Part shown: positions 46,106 to 58,480 of the stretch, piece by piece | How positions within the stretch are numbered: the first letter of the stretch is position 1 | Layout of the letters: each line of letters begins with the position of its first letter | DNA from: Tipula vernalis | Lineage: Eukaryota; Arthropoda; Insecta; Diptera; Tipulidae | Length of the DNA: 64,000 bases | Assembly: GCA_958295665.1 (NCBI GenBank) | Contig: OY282558.1 | Span: 349,227,034 to 349,291,033 of the forward strand | Direction: 5' to 3' | Notes under the pieces: generated by a model | Seen by the model: the letters and a program-made list of their open reading frames with translations, nothing else | Databases searched by the model: none | What the model was told of the DNA's origin: nothing | Position numbers and translations under genes: made by a program

Positions 46106-48955
46106 TTGACAATCGTTCAGAAGATTTTATTCGTTAGAAATTTTGTTTTGTTTATTTTACAAAATATAAAGGTAAACTTATTACCATATTTATTATTGTA
46201 AAATAAATTCCAACCGACAAAACATTTTCAAAATTGGCCCAGAAGTAGCCAGTATACTCAGAAATAACCAACCAGTTTTCAGGACTCCGGTAATCTTGAT
46301 GCGAAGAATTTTTTGCCTTTTTATATTGTTTCGGAAATTTTCCCGGGATAACTTCAAAGAGTTCCTGAGTTCCTAAATTTTCTTTCTATTGGATACTTTA
46401 TTATATATAGTACCCTGCCAATGCATCTCAAGCCAATTTAACTTTAAGGTTCATGTTAAAACATACCCGTTTTAAAGGGTTTAACTGTCGGTCGAATCTA
46501 AGGTTGGCCTCCGAACATAGTCGTCTTTGTTTGATGTCCACGAAAGGAACGCACCTTTTCTCCCTGCCTCCAATTATGGTTTTCTCGCTCCTTTTTGTAA
46601 ACTCGCTGAATATAAAGTAAAATTGTCAGTTTTTTCTGAATGTTTATTAACAAGTGCAAAATTTTCGCTTAACTGACGGAGTTTGAAGGACCTCAGTTAA
46701 TTTAAATGATTCCAATGTTTCGTCTGAATTTGGCGTCGTTTGAAGGAAAATGAAATTTTAAAAATTGAAATTTGACTTTGGCGGCATTTGGTAATGGCAA
46801 TAATTCGGTGAAGTTAATGTTGATCCTATATATTTGTTGTATATGATGTTGTTGCAGTTGTGTTAGTAAATGATTGGTTTTGTGCCTCTTTCAATAACCG
46901 CAATAAATTTAACATCAACGCAGCTTTTCAACTATTGTTGAGCATTTGGATGTGATTTTTTTAAATAATTCCAATTAATAGAAAAAACAGTCTTATTTCC
47001 GAAATTGCTCATCTATACGGCAATTTCATTTTCATACAGGAAAATTACACGGCCAAAAAAGAAGTATCAGCTATTTCAAAAATCCAGCGCGCTGAATTTT
47101 GCTTTAAGATGCTTACATGAAAACTGACGACACAAAATTTTTGGTAATTTTTGTACAGACAAGCTTCACGGCTTTAAAATTTTTTCAACTCCATTTTCAA
47201 AAATGACTATAAAATGTCTCTTTGCAATAAATAGATTTGTAATTCTTGCATTTCACATAATGCCAGTATAAGTTCCCTTATCCCTATTGCCTAAAGCGAA
47301 AATCATTTTCCGTTTGGCATTGGTTTGGTGCCCTTCGAGCAAAATGCAGGAGCAGAAGCTTTAGCTAAAGAATTCAGGAGAATAAAGAAAATCTGTTAAA
47401 CTTACTACTAAACTTTTACTATAGTACATAAACTAATCCAAGATATTTTAAAATTGCAAATCACAAAAGAATTGGAATAGTACAGAAGTTCGAACTGGGT
47501 TCGCGTTTTTCTAATTGACAAAAACACTATACGATAAAAATTAATTCTGATGTTAAATATTACTCAAAACAATCAATTTGAGTATTATTAGTTCCATGCT
47601 AATTTATAATCATTTATGTCCTCATCAGCCGCTCTTTTCATTTTATAACCCAAATTTTATTCACTATACATTTTAGCAATTTGAATAAACAAGAATTTCA
47701 TTGCGCACCTTATAATGTTCTCCATTTTTCAGTTCTAAAGTTTAATAGCCTTTGCTAAATAATTTCAGATCGTAAACCGCGCGTGTTTTCGATAAAATCG
47801 CGTGTTCTAATATCAGCAAAAATCGCATCGTAAGTAAACAGAAAAAGTAACAAGTGTGTTGTAAATTCTAACCGCTCGTGTAAATGTATCGTGATATCTA
47901 AATGAAAAATAAATTTCAATCAAAAAATAGTTTTTGGGCCTGTTCGCTATGCTGAATGTTTTGAAATGGGAACTGAGTCGTCTTTAATCTTAGAGAAGTC
48001 GGATTTTTTCGGGATACCCGAGAAAATGAAAAATATCTAAGCAAAATAAAGTTTATATTTGGTAATACAATATTACACATGCTAATGAAATGTATTTATG
48101 TATTTATTATTTGTATGTTCACGCCACATATTTTATTTACTTATTTACAACAAATCTATAAAGATTAAAGGTAAACCAATCCCACTTACCCAATACACTT
48201 TGAGCTAAAGCACATTCGTAGCAGATTATGCAAGATGAGATGGGAATTAATATAAACATCAAATCTATGAAGTCGAAGTTGTTTATCTCTTAAAGTGGTA
48301 TATTTGCCGCTTGGAACATTAGATTTTGAATTTATCAATAAATAGATGAACGTATTTTCTGTTATTTACATAAAACGCTTCGTTTCACGAATTTTGAATC
48401 GCATCAAACGGTACGACAGGACCTCGACCCACTGTTGATGCACAGTAGCGTGCGCAGTAAATGAATCGCCCGATCATTCCGCTTAGATTGAAGTCTCAGA
48501 TAAGCGATGGAATTACGGGTATAGTTTGGCCATTTTGACATTGTAACATACATACTAATAATTTTGCAGGACTAAATACCTCTACAATACATTTCGTAAT
48601 GATATTTAGAATTCCACATTTGGTTTACTCAATAAGATCAAGAAAACCAGACCACACAAAATGATTAACCAGCGCCCGATATCTCTCCTTATTGTCGGTT
48701 AATGCTGGTGCTTCAAACAAACAGCAGGAAACTAATTTAGCCAGTCGAATTTATTTTTTATTTTTCTGAAGAACACCAATATTTTACCAAACACAGATGA
48801 TCAGTGATCACACCTTGCTTTGCAAATTATTAAGCAAAACTTGCGATAGTAAGGTCTGCGTAAGCTTCAGCTTTAGTTTTCAACAATAGATATATGGAGA
48901 TCAGAACAAAAAGATTTCTCGTTGTCTGCTTGGATAAAGTACAACATCAGCATTA

Positions 48956-49623
48956 CACACAGGGTGACACTTAACTACAATAAATTCGGCAGGTAATAGA
49001 GGACACTAATCTGAAAAAAATTATATGACAGCACATATCCTATGGGTAACCATTTTAGAGAAAATCAATGTTCTACTGTAAAATTAGTCACTTTGAATCT
49101 CATTTTCAACATTGAAACAAAATGATCAACACAACAAGGCTCACTTTAATACAGATGATTTCATTGTTGTTCTAACTTAAGTTTAGTTTATTGGAATAAT
49201 AAAGTTTTTCTCGATTTTCTTACATTTTACGCATAAAACTATTGAAGCTTGATGTAGTACGAATAATACCTTAAAATTACATTAAATTTTGAAATTTTCT
49301 AAATACGTTAATAATCCATTTTTTGAAGAAATCTAGAAAAAAATTAAAGATTTTCACACCTTTTTTAGTGTTAAGTATATTTGATATCAATTTAACCTTA
49401 TAATTGGTCCTGTGTTTGGTAAACTAATTAATTTTCGATAAGAAAACGTTTATTTGAGTAATTTGTAAGTACATAATAGTTTTTAAGTTACAAGTGAAAT
49501 TCAAAGTGACTAATTTTACAGAAAAACCTTCATTAACTCTATAACGTTTACAGATAGGATATGTGATGTGATATAATTTTTCGTCCCGAATTTTATGTAC
49601 TTACTTCAGAGTCACCCTCTGTA
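48956..49623. mobile_element. MITE with about 140-bp inverted arms, 670 bp
   Basis: Left arm 48956-49110 and right arm 49490-49623 are inverted copies. They share AGGGTGAC at the tips, AATTATATGACAGCACATAT / AATTATATCACATCACATAT, ATCCTAT and TGTAAAATTAGTCACTTTGA. Outermost bases read ACACAGGGTGAC and ACAGAGGGTGAC next to TA-rich flanks. The centre is AT-rich and non-coding. Probably mobilised by a Tc1/mariner-type enzyme. Confidence 0.65.
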
Positions 49624-50065
49624 TACTTGCTCAAAATACGTGAGACTGTTGTTGTTCTAATCCGAATATAAAAAATGTTGAGAAACGTTCGTCGTAGGTC
49701 GGTAAAACCGACCTAGGCGAATCTTGCTTTCTAGGAACAATAAGAGAAATAAATCCAACAAAAAGAAAAAATTACCAGAATTCTTAATAAGTTAAAATTG
49801 ATAACACTAAATAAAACTCACATGGCTGTAAAATATATCAATTAGAAATATTTTAAATTCTTAAAAAAACAAAATTTTCGCAAATTCTTCAAACTTTTTT
49901 CGGAATGGTGGTATTCTGAAATTTTAAGAAATGTTTTAAACTTTCCAAATTAAAATAATTAGTTTTAAAAAATATTGGTCTTTAAATTTGTAATACTATA
50001 TGTTAAAAATTCAAGTTTTTAAAATTTTATAAATTTGTTAATTTCTAAACAAAAATCGAAATTGT

Positions 50066-50500
50066 ATTATTATTATTATTATTGGAGAGGGCCATGTGAG
50101 CGATCAGCCACCTCGCACTGCGGCCTAAAAGATCTATTGTGCTGGACCCTGCTTAATTATCCATCCAGTCAATATTCAGGTTCTTAATGAACTTGATAAT
50201 ACTGCCAGCCTGTATGTGATACATACTATCTGGGCTTATTGCTCTCCCTCCTAGATGTTTACTACAGCATGTAGTTCCGCTAGAAAGACGGTAGCATTGG
50301 AGTCCAAGGACTTCGAGAGGGCTGTCCCACTCCCGTATATTCCTACCCCTGCGCCGTCTTCCGTTTGATTTTACTCTTACGAGGGGCTGGGAATTGCAAA
50401 TCGCCTGCAGGTCACCCAGTTTTACTACAGGAAGGCTAAATAAAACTGGAGGGTGCCCGGTATCCAGAGTACGCATATTTTGGACCGATTAACCTATCAG
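50066..50500 (-). mobile_element. 3' tail of a non-LTR retrotransposon (LINE) ending in (TAA)n
   Basis: A GC-richer block stands out from the AT-rich DNA. On the minus strand it ends GGCCCTCTCCAATAATAATA, an (AAT)n tail typical of I-clade LINEs that end in TAA repeats. The 107-codon minus frame (50476-50153) lacks reverse transcriptase motifs and probably lies in a worn 3' coding or untranslated part. The 5' end is truncated, as usual for LINE insertions. A SINE sharing such a tail is the alternative. Confidence 0.45.
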
Positions 50501-51049
50501 CCATTCATCCATCGGCATATGCTGTTACACCTTAGATTATGGTTTTTTGTCAACGTTTTCGCTTTTAGCGCCGTACTTTAGCTTGTGCCAAATGGCCAAA
50601 AATGTGCCAAATGGCCTTAGTTCAGCACGTACACTTGCGAATTGTGAACAGGCTACCCCTTAATTAATTTTTTTAAGTAATATATATATAATTTTTTTTT
50701 TTCGAATTTACCAAATCCTTTAAATTTGGAAAATTTCAGAAAAATTCTTGAAGCTATTAAAATTTGACAAAATTCTTTAAATATGTACCTATATTTCTTG
50801 AAAAACTTGAAATTCAATAAAATTATTAGTATATATCTTAAAATGTTCTAAATTCACGTAATTAATTTCTTAAAAATTTTGATTTTATAAAATTTCGTAA
50901 AACCACTGAAGTTAAAAATTAAAATTTGATTTTGGATTATATATTCTCGTCAAGTCGTAAAGCTCCCGAAATTTAGAAACTATTTAAATTTACAAAATTG
51001 CCAAGCGCCGTTTAAATATCGAAACAGCATTAACGATGAATTAGTAGAT

Positions 51050-51146
51050 TACATACCGAGGCGGAAAATATTCCATTCCTGTCGAGAGAGCTTTAGTTAA
51101 CCGAGAGGTGTAGCCTCGAGAATGGTACTTTTCGCCAAGGTATGTA
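51050..51146. other. 97-nt imperfect hairpin
   Basis: Arms TACATACCGAGGCGGAAAAT followed by CCATTCC..TCGAG, and CTCGAGAATGG followed by TTTTCGCCAAGGTATGTA, pair over about 32 bp with small bulges, closing a loop of about 28 nt. Size and shape resemble a pre-miRNA or a very short MITE. Another inverted pair (TATACTATTTTATTCACAAT at 51145; ATTGTGAATAATAGTATA near 51377) starts at its right edge and spans about 250 bp. Confidence 0.45.
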
Positions 51147-51399
51147 TACTATTTTATTCACAATCAGAGGCATTCAATAAAACAAGCAATATTATAACAT
51201 AAATAAATAAAAACCTATCTCTAGCACTCCCACGGATTAGTAATGATTTCAATACTCATCGATTACGTCTCATTACTAACCTCTTTTTTACAAGTACTGA
51301 CCGCTTGAAGTGTTTCCATGGAAATCGCTCACTTTCTAAACTTTAAGAGATTGGAAACGCTGTATGTTACTAACTGATTGTGAATAATAGTATATTATT

Positions 51400-52407
51400 C
51401 AACGAACGTGTAATGATAATTATTACTCAAGAGGATAAACCGAAGGGTCGTAATTTTTCGTATGAGTAATAAGCTAACCGTATGCGAGTTAAATGCGATA
51501 CATTTTCTAATCCTGCAAATATTTTTGTAAGTTTTTTTATTTAATATTTTCCCGTTATCGTGCGGAATTTGTTTACTCTGGGCCTTTTTGATAATTCGTA
51601 CGTTGTGTTGTAGTATATAGTGTTTTCCTTGTCTACTTTGATGTATTTTATAGTGGTGAAATAAAGAAAATATTGTCAAAAAGACCCGGTATTCCAAAAG
51701 CAAAAATTACAAAACCAAAGCCTACTAGATAATATTTCAAACGGATGCTTTTGCTATGGGAAAATGAATAAGTATTAATAAAAGGTTTTATTGTGTTCGC
51801 ATGGTATCAACAAGTGAGTAATGAATTTAATCTGTGACTACTTAAGGTTATATTCTATGAGAAAAACGGAATCTGTGTAAAAATTAAAAAGGGATACAAA
51901 TATAGATACTGTAGTTGTGCAAAGGAACCATAAAACCATCTGAGTCAAACTTGCTGGTAAAATTTCGTGTTTGTAGTAGTTTGACTCCCATAAAAGTATC
52001 AATTCTAGTACTTTTTTGAGAGTCGCGCTGATTCTCATACATAAAATGTCTGAAAGGCGAAAAACTTTTCTCGCACACTAAAATAATTTTATGGTCATGA
52101 TAACTTTATAGTGAGATTGATATAGGTAATTGATAAATATTGTGAATTATAATTAGTGATAAAAAATTCGAAGTACTCGTCCATTAAGAAATAATTTTTG
52201 AATCTTTATACGTTATTTTAAAATCGCTATCTATACAATTTCGCTATAAACTAAAAAAAATGTTGTCTTTGTCTCTTAGATGGAGCATCAGATTATTGTT
52301 CTCTTTTCGTTTTTTTTTTTGAGGATATCATCATGGGTTTTGTTTTGCATTCGGCACGAGGAAAAGCATACTTGATAGGCTTATTACTAAACAGCAGTAG
52401 AAAAAAC
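51400..52407. other. AT-rich stretch, no gene seen
   Basis: Short overlapping frames on the minus strand (51395-51703 and 51838-52078) show no family resemblance. Nothing else noticed over about 1 kb. Confidence 0.4.
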
Positions 52408-53186
52408 ATGACTCCGCCCTTTTTTGTTAAAATAAAACACATTTGCTTGTTTAGAAAATGAAAGAATTATTTATTGAAAGTATGCTCCATTTGCACCTAC
52501 AACTTTCCCTCATTTTTCAGGCAGTTTACGGATTCCCTCTCTGAAAAAATCTTGGGCTTTGGAGGCGATCCACATTAAGCCAATTTTCGATCTCTGCGCG
52601 GGAACTGAACCGCTGTTTAGAAAGAGACGACTGCATCGACCGGAATAAGTATTAATATGAAGGACCTATGTCTGGTGAATACGGCGGGTGGGGTAGAACT
52701 TCCCAGTCCTGTCCTTGTAAATAATTTTCACAACGTTTGCAACATGTGGTTTTGCATTGTCATGCTGAAAAATTAATTTGTATTGATAGTTTCACCTGAT
52801 TCCAGCAGTTCATAATATACCACACCTTTCTGATCCCACCAGATACAGAGCATAACCTTATTGCAATGGATATCTCGCTTTGGTTGCGATGGACCAGCTT
52901 CACCACGCTTCACCCAAGTTTTTTGGCGTTTGTGATTCTCATAATAAATCCATTTTTCATCCAGTAACTATCCGATGCAGAAAACCTTTTCTTTGTTGCC
53001 ATGTTTATTTGGAATAAAATTCGACATTTTGAAAGAGATAAAAATACTATTTGTTTACAGTTCAACCAAATGTCGCATACTGCGTTTGATAGCTGACATC
53101 AAGTACTATAGAATATAGGTATTGCGCTTTTATAGTTTACGTAAGCAGTAAAAATAACTACACCAATTGAGAAAGGGTGGAGTCAT
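52408..53186 (-). pseudogene. Truncated mariner (DD34D) element
   Basis: The ends facing inwards share ATGACTCC(G/A)CCCTTT; a TA follows in the right flank. The minus strand encodes the catalytic half of a mariner transposase in broken frames. WVKRGEAGPSQPKRDIH and LCIWWDQKGVVYYELL lie near 52780-52930, then QHDNAKPH (second catalytic Asp) near 52765, then PPYSPD and YLFRSMQ in another frame. The N-terminal DNA-binding domain and the segment between GETINTN and QHDN are missing, and several stops and frameshifts are present. At 779 bp it is little more than half of a normal mariner. Confidence 0.75.
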
Positions 53187-54653
53187 ATTCACACACCCAA
53201 TATTACAATCCGTTCTTTTATCGCGCTAAGTTCCGTGTTCTTCTCATTAAACACATGTAACCCGAAATTAATAGAAATAATACCATATTTGGGTCAAATT
53301 CTGCCTCTATCATTTTTATATGAAATAACTCTCTACGTACAATTCGTCGTTTGTTGTATTTCCAAATGTCAATTTTATTATGACAAAATTATTTCAGTAT
53401 TCAGACAGCAAATGAACTTATTTCAAATATGGAAGAGAAAATTATTTCACTAATATCAAATTTATCACAAAAAAATTATTTCGCACAGAAATCAGACATG
53501 TCCTTAGGGTACTTTTTCAGGGAATATGAAAATTTTAATTAGTACACTTTACCTAGTACACTTTTTCTTATCTGAAGTATTCCAAAAATGTCTATATTTT
53601 CGGTAGAAATGAAATAAAATTCAAAATCAACTTTTCATTAAGTTGACCTACGTTTTTCGGCACTCTCGAAATTGGATAAAACCCGAAAAAGTTATAGCCC
53701 GGTAGTATGGTTTACAATTGATTTCACACACAATAATTTCTATACATGTCGAAGCATATTGTTACAAATTAGTTAAATTCTTGGTCAGCAGCGAGAACCT
53801 AACTCAAAATCGCAGCGTGTTATGTAGCTCTCTCCACTTCTCTAACCATAAAGAAAAAAGATTTTTCAATTAAATTACAATCAAAATATAACTAGGAAAA
53901 TTGTTTTTATTATAAAAAACAGAGTATCTCCTGATAGATCCCCATGTAAAAATGGTATTTCTGTATTGGCTCCAGGAAATAACTGAAAAAAATAAAATAA
54001 TCACAAATGAAAAATTCCTCAATGAAATTGAAAATTTACTAAAATGAAAGTTTAGAGATAATAGTTGTTAAAAAAGGATTGACGAAGGAGCTATAAGTGT
54101 CAAAAAAAACCTAAAGATTTATTTCACTGTTCAATTTCCTGGAAAAGGAAGATTTAATTTTATAATATTCTGGAAAAAGGAAATTTCCATCCTAATTTTA
54201 AAATTAAACCTGAAAAATGAATTTCCCTTTTCTAGAATATTCGCAGAAATTCTGAAAAAGGAAGATTTGTTTGATTTTCCCGACAAATGTAAATAGGTTA
54301 ACCCCATCTGGGGTCGCCACTAATTTTTATTTTCAGTAGATTTTAATGTTATTTTGACTTATGACATGTAAGTTTACCCGGACCTAAATACATATCTCGT
54401 AAATGACGCATCAAAACAAACGACTGAAACATTTTTGACATTTTTTGGACTGAAACATTTTTTCTATGATCGTTTATTTTCGAAATTTTCTGTAGACTCA
54501 AAAATAGTTCACCTTGTACACGTTAAAAAAAAATTTGATAAAGCGATAATTCGCCCCACCGGGAAAAGGTTTTAAGAAAGAAATTCGCAAATAAAATTGT
54601 GTGTGTTTGTATAAATTCTAGCTCTGCGTCGTTCAATGACGTCTGTTGTAGTT
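53187..54653. other. AT-rich stretch, no gene seen
   Basis: No gene recognised. A worn palindrome lies at about 54163-54242 (AATATTCTGGAAAAAGGAAA against AATTTCCCTTTTCTAGAATA, inverted), plus other short CTGGAAAAAGGAA strings. Confidence 0.4.
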
Positions 54654-54661
54654 TGACTTCA
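54654..54661. repeat. 8-bp target-site duplication of FB2, left copy
   Basis: TGACTTCA abuts the left tip and recurs exactly at 59000-59007, abutting the right tip. Confidence 0.8.
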
Positions 54662-55019
54662 ATGAGTGTGAAGTTTATGCTAAAAAAAAAAAATAACAAA
54701 AAATTACACTGTTAAATTCGCTATTTTCCAATTGGAATTTAAATTATATGAAAATTTAGATTTTTTGTAATTTTGGACTTTTAGTACCACCAAACAGATT
54801 CTTTTCATCAGAAAACAGGTTCTTTTCATCCTTTTCAGATAGCTGGACCATCTGTTTATATCGTTAACCAAAAGCATCCAATTGTGTTGAACATTACTAT
54901 ATTTCAGATAATTTAAAAGTTGACTGAATTTTGATGGTTTAAATAATTATTTGACAATGTCCCGAAGGCCCCGCACATTTCTTAGAATAGCTAAGCCATA
55001 TAGCGGTCAATGTCACCAA

Positions 55020-57180
55020 GCCGATCCAATTATGATGAGCTATAATATATTTCACAGTTTTTGGAATTTTTAATAATTTTCCATTATTTTAAAAGTTTTA
55101 TATCGCCGACCGTAGAGATGTCCACAAGGTCTTGCCTATATTTTTGGATAATTTGACCATGTGCCAGTCTACGTGGTTAATCTTATTCAATTGTGATGAA
55201 CTATACTATATTTCACAGAATTTAGAATTTTTAATAATTTTATTGGTTTTATAATATGTTGTATCTCTGATCACAGAGATGTTCACAATGTCTTGCCTAT
55301 ATTTTTGGATAACTTGAAAATATACCAGTCTACGTGGTCAATCTTATTCAATTGTGATGAACTATACTATACTTAACAGAATTTAGAATTTTTAATAATT
55401 TTATTAGTTTAAAAAATGGTTGTATCTCCGATCACAGAGATGTCCACAAGGTCTTGCCTATATTTTTGGATAACTTGGCCATATTCCAGTCTACGTGGTC
55501 AAACTTATCCAATTGTCATGAACTATACTATACTTCACAGAATTTCGAATTTTTAATAATTTTATTTGGTTTAAAAATAGCATCTTCAATCACAGAGAAG
55601 TCCACAAGGTCTTGCCTATATTTTCGGATAATTTGGCCATATGCCAGTCTACGTGGTCAATCTTATTCAATTGTGATGAACTATACTATACTTCACAGAA
55701 TTTAGAATTTTTAATAATTTTATTAGTTTTATAAATTGTTGTATCTCTGATCACAGAGATGCCCACAAGGTCTGGCCTATATTTTTGGATAACTTGACCA
55801 TATGCTAGTCTACGTGGTCAATCTTATCCAATTGTGATGAACTATACTATATTTCACAGAATTTAGAATTTTTAATAATTTTATTTGGTTTAAAAATTGT
55901 ATTTCCAATCACAGAGATGTCTACAAGGTCTTGCCTATATTTTCAGATAACTTGGTCATATGCCAGTCTGCGTGGTCAATCTTATTCAATTGTGATGAAC
56001 TATCCTATACTTCAAAGAATTAAGAATTTTAATTAATTTTATTGATTTTATAATATGTTGTATCTCTGATCACAGAGATGTCCACATTGTCTGGCCTATA
56101 TTTTTGGATAACTTGACCATATACCAGTCTACGTGGTCAATCTTATTCAATTGTGATGAACTATACTATACTTAACAGAATTTAGAATTTTTAATAATTT
56201 TATTAGTTTTAAAAATTATTGTATCTCCGATCACAGAGATGTACACAAGGTCTTGCCTATATTTTTGGATAACTTGGCCATATGGTAGTCTACGTGGTCA
56301 ACCTTATCCAATTATGATGAACTATACTATACTTCACAGAATTTCGAATTTTTAATAATTTTATTTGGTTTAAAAATTGTATTTCCAATCACAGAGATGT
56401 CTACAAGGTCTTGCCTATATTTTCAGATAACTTGGTCATATGCCAGTCTGCGTGGTCAATCTTATTCAATTGTGATGAACTATACTATACTTAACAGAAT
56501 TTAGAATTTTTAATAATTTTATTAGTTTTAAAAATTATTGTATCTCAGATCACAGAGATGTACACAAGGTCTTGCCTATATTTTTGATAACTTGGCCATA
56601 TGGTAGTCTACGTGGTCAACCTTATACAATTATGATGAACTATACTATACTTCACACATTTTAGAATTTTTAATAATTTTATTTGGTTCAAAAATTGTAT
56701 TTCCAATCACAGAGATGTCTACAAGCTCTTGCCTATATTTTCAGATAACTTGGCCATATGCCAGTCTGCGTAGTCAATCTTATTCAATTGTGATGAACTA
56801 TACTATACTTCACAGAATTTAGAATTTTTAATAATTTTATTGGTTTTATAATATGTTGTATCTCTGATCACAGAGATGTCCACAATGTCTGGCCTATATT
56901 TTTGGATAACTTGACCATATACCAGTATACGTGGTTAATCTTATTCAATTGTGATGAACTATACTATACTTCATAGAATTTAAAATTTTTAATAATTTTA
57001 TTAGTTTTAAAAATTATTGTATCTCCGATCACAGAGATGTACACAAGGTCTTGTCTATATTTTTGGATAACTTGGCCATATGGTAGTCTACGTGGTCAAC
57101 CTTATCCAATTATGATGAACTATACTATACTTCACAGAATTTCGAATTTTTAATAATTTTATTTGGTTATAAAAATTTTT
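55020..57180 (+). repeat. 158/161-bp tandem array, left arm of FB2
   Basis: The anchor GATGAACTAT starts at 55034 (variant), 55195, 55356, 55517 (variant), 55675, 55836, 55994, 56155, 56316, 56474, 56634, 56792, 56953 and 57114. Spacings are 161 or 158 bp (once 160). The 158-bp type has TTTGGTTTAAAAATTGTATT and CAGTCTGCG; the 161-bp types have TTGTATCTC and CAGTCTACG. The types recur in a set order, so blocks of two or three units were duplicated together as a higher-order repeat. Each unit contains ATCACAGAGATGT, GCCTATATTTT and TTAATAATTTTATT. Confidence 0.85.
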
Positions 57181-57289
57181 GTATAATTTTATTGTTTAAA
57201 GTATTTGGTCTCGAGACATTTTCTTTTCTCTGCATGAAGCAAATCCAAATTGTGGACATTTATCCGAAAATATAGGCAAGACATTGTGA

Positions 57290-58480
57290 ACTTTTCTGTG
57301 ATCAGAGATACAATTTTTAAACCAAATAAAATTATTAAAAATTCGAAATTATGTGAAGTATAGTATAGTTCATCACAATTAAATAAGATTGACCACGTAG
57401 ATTGGCATATGTCCAAGTTATCCGAAAATATAGGCCAGACCTTGTGGAGATACAACAATTTTTAATACCAAATAAAATTATTAAAAATTCGAAATTCTGT
57501 GAAGTATAGTATAGTTCATCACAATTGAATAAGATTGACCACATAGACTTGCATATGGTCAAGTTATCCAAAAATATAGGCAAGACGTGGTGGACATCTC
57601 TGTGATCGGAGATACAACAATTTTTAAAACCAAATAAAATTATTAAAAATTCTAAATTCTGTGAAGTAAAGTATAGTTCATCACAATTGGATAAGGTTGA
57701 CCACGTAGACTGGAATATGGTCAGGTTATTTAAAAATATAGACAAGACCTTGTGGACATCTCTGTGATCGGAGATACAATTTTTAAAACAATAAAATTAT
57801 TAAAAATTCTAAATTCTGTGAAGTATAGTATAGTTCATCATAATTGAATAAGGTTGACCACGTAGACTACTTTATGGCCAAGTTATCCAAAAATATAGGC
57901 AAGACATTGTGGACATCTCTGTGATCGGAGATACAAAAATTTTTATAACCAATAAAAATATTAAAAATTCTAAATTCTGTGAAGTATAGTATAGTTCATC
58001 ACAATTAAATAAGATTGACCACGTATACTGGCATATGGCCAAGTTTTCCGAAAATATAGGCAAGACCTTGTAGACATCTCTGTGATTGGAAATACAATTT
58101 TTAAACCAAATAAAATTATTAAAAATTCTAAATTCTGTGAAGTATAGTATAGTTCATCATAATTGGATAAGGTTGACCACGTAGACTTGCATATGGCCAA
58201 GTTATCCAAAATTATAGGCAAGACGGACCTTGTTGACATCTCTGTGATCGGAGATACAACCATTTTTAAAACTAATAAAATTATTAAAAATTCTAAATTC
58301 TGTGAAGTATAGTATAGTTCATCAGAATTGAATAAGATTGACCACGTAGACTGGCATATGGCCAAGTTATTCAAAAATATAGGCAAGACCTTGTGGACAT
58401 CTCTGTGATTGGAGATACAATTTTTAAACCAATTAAAATTATTAAAAATTCCAAAAACTGAAATATATTATAGTTCATCT
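57290..58480 (-). repeat. 158/161-bp tandem array, inverted, right arm of FB2
   Basis: The reverse-complement anchor ATAGTTCATC recurs, with its CATC at 57371, 57517, 57679, 57836, 57997, 58155, 58320 and 58476. Spacings are 146-165 bp, more variable than in the left arm because of small indels (for example GACGGACC near 58222, and a deletion near 57440). Confidence 0.8.

Larger units (their letters stand above)
43561..48955. other. Intergenic stretch downstream of cystinosin
   Basis: No gene confidently recognised in 5.4 kb. An (ATT)n microsatellite covers 43768-43805. GGTTTTACACC-type motifs recur at 44481-44660, partly inverted (CTTTACACCGTAAATCTACCG against CTACGGTGTAAATTCGG). Hairpins occur at 45135-45160 (GGGTACTCCTCGAGGAGTCCC) and about 45576-45616. 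The segment 45560-46110 is of higher complexity; see its own entry. Confidence 0.4.

Noticed and set aside
57189..58386. Several 60-138-codon minus-strand frames in FB2 with repeated ICQSTWSILFNCDELYYTSQ-like text
   Set aside because: These are translations of the 158/161-bp units in one frame, broken at unit indels; the same text recurs in other frames and on the other strand (55454-55705).
55020..58480. Regular repeats as a CRISPR-like array
   Set aside because: Units are directly adjacent without unique spacers, are about 160 bp long, and lie in a eukaryotic foldback element.
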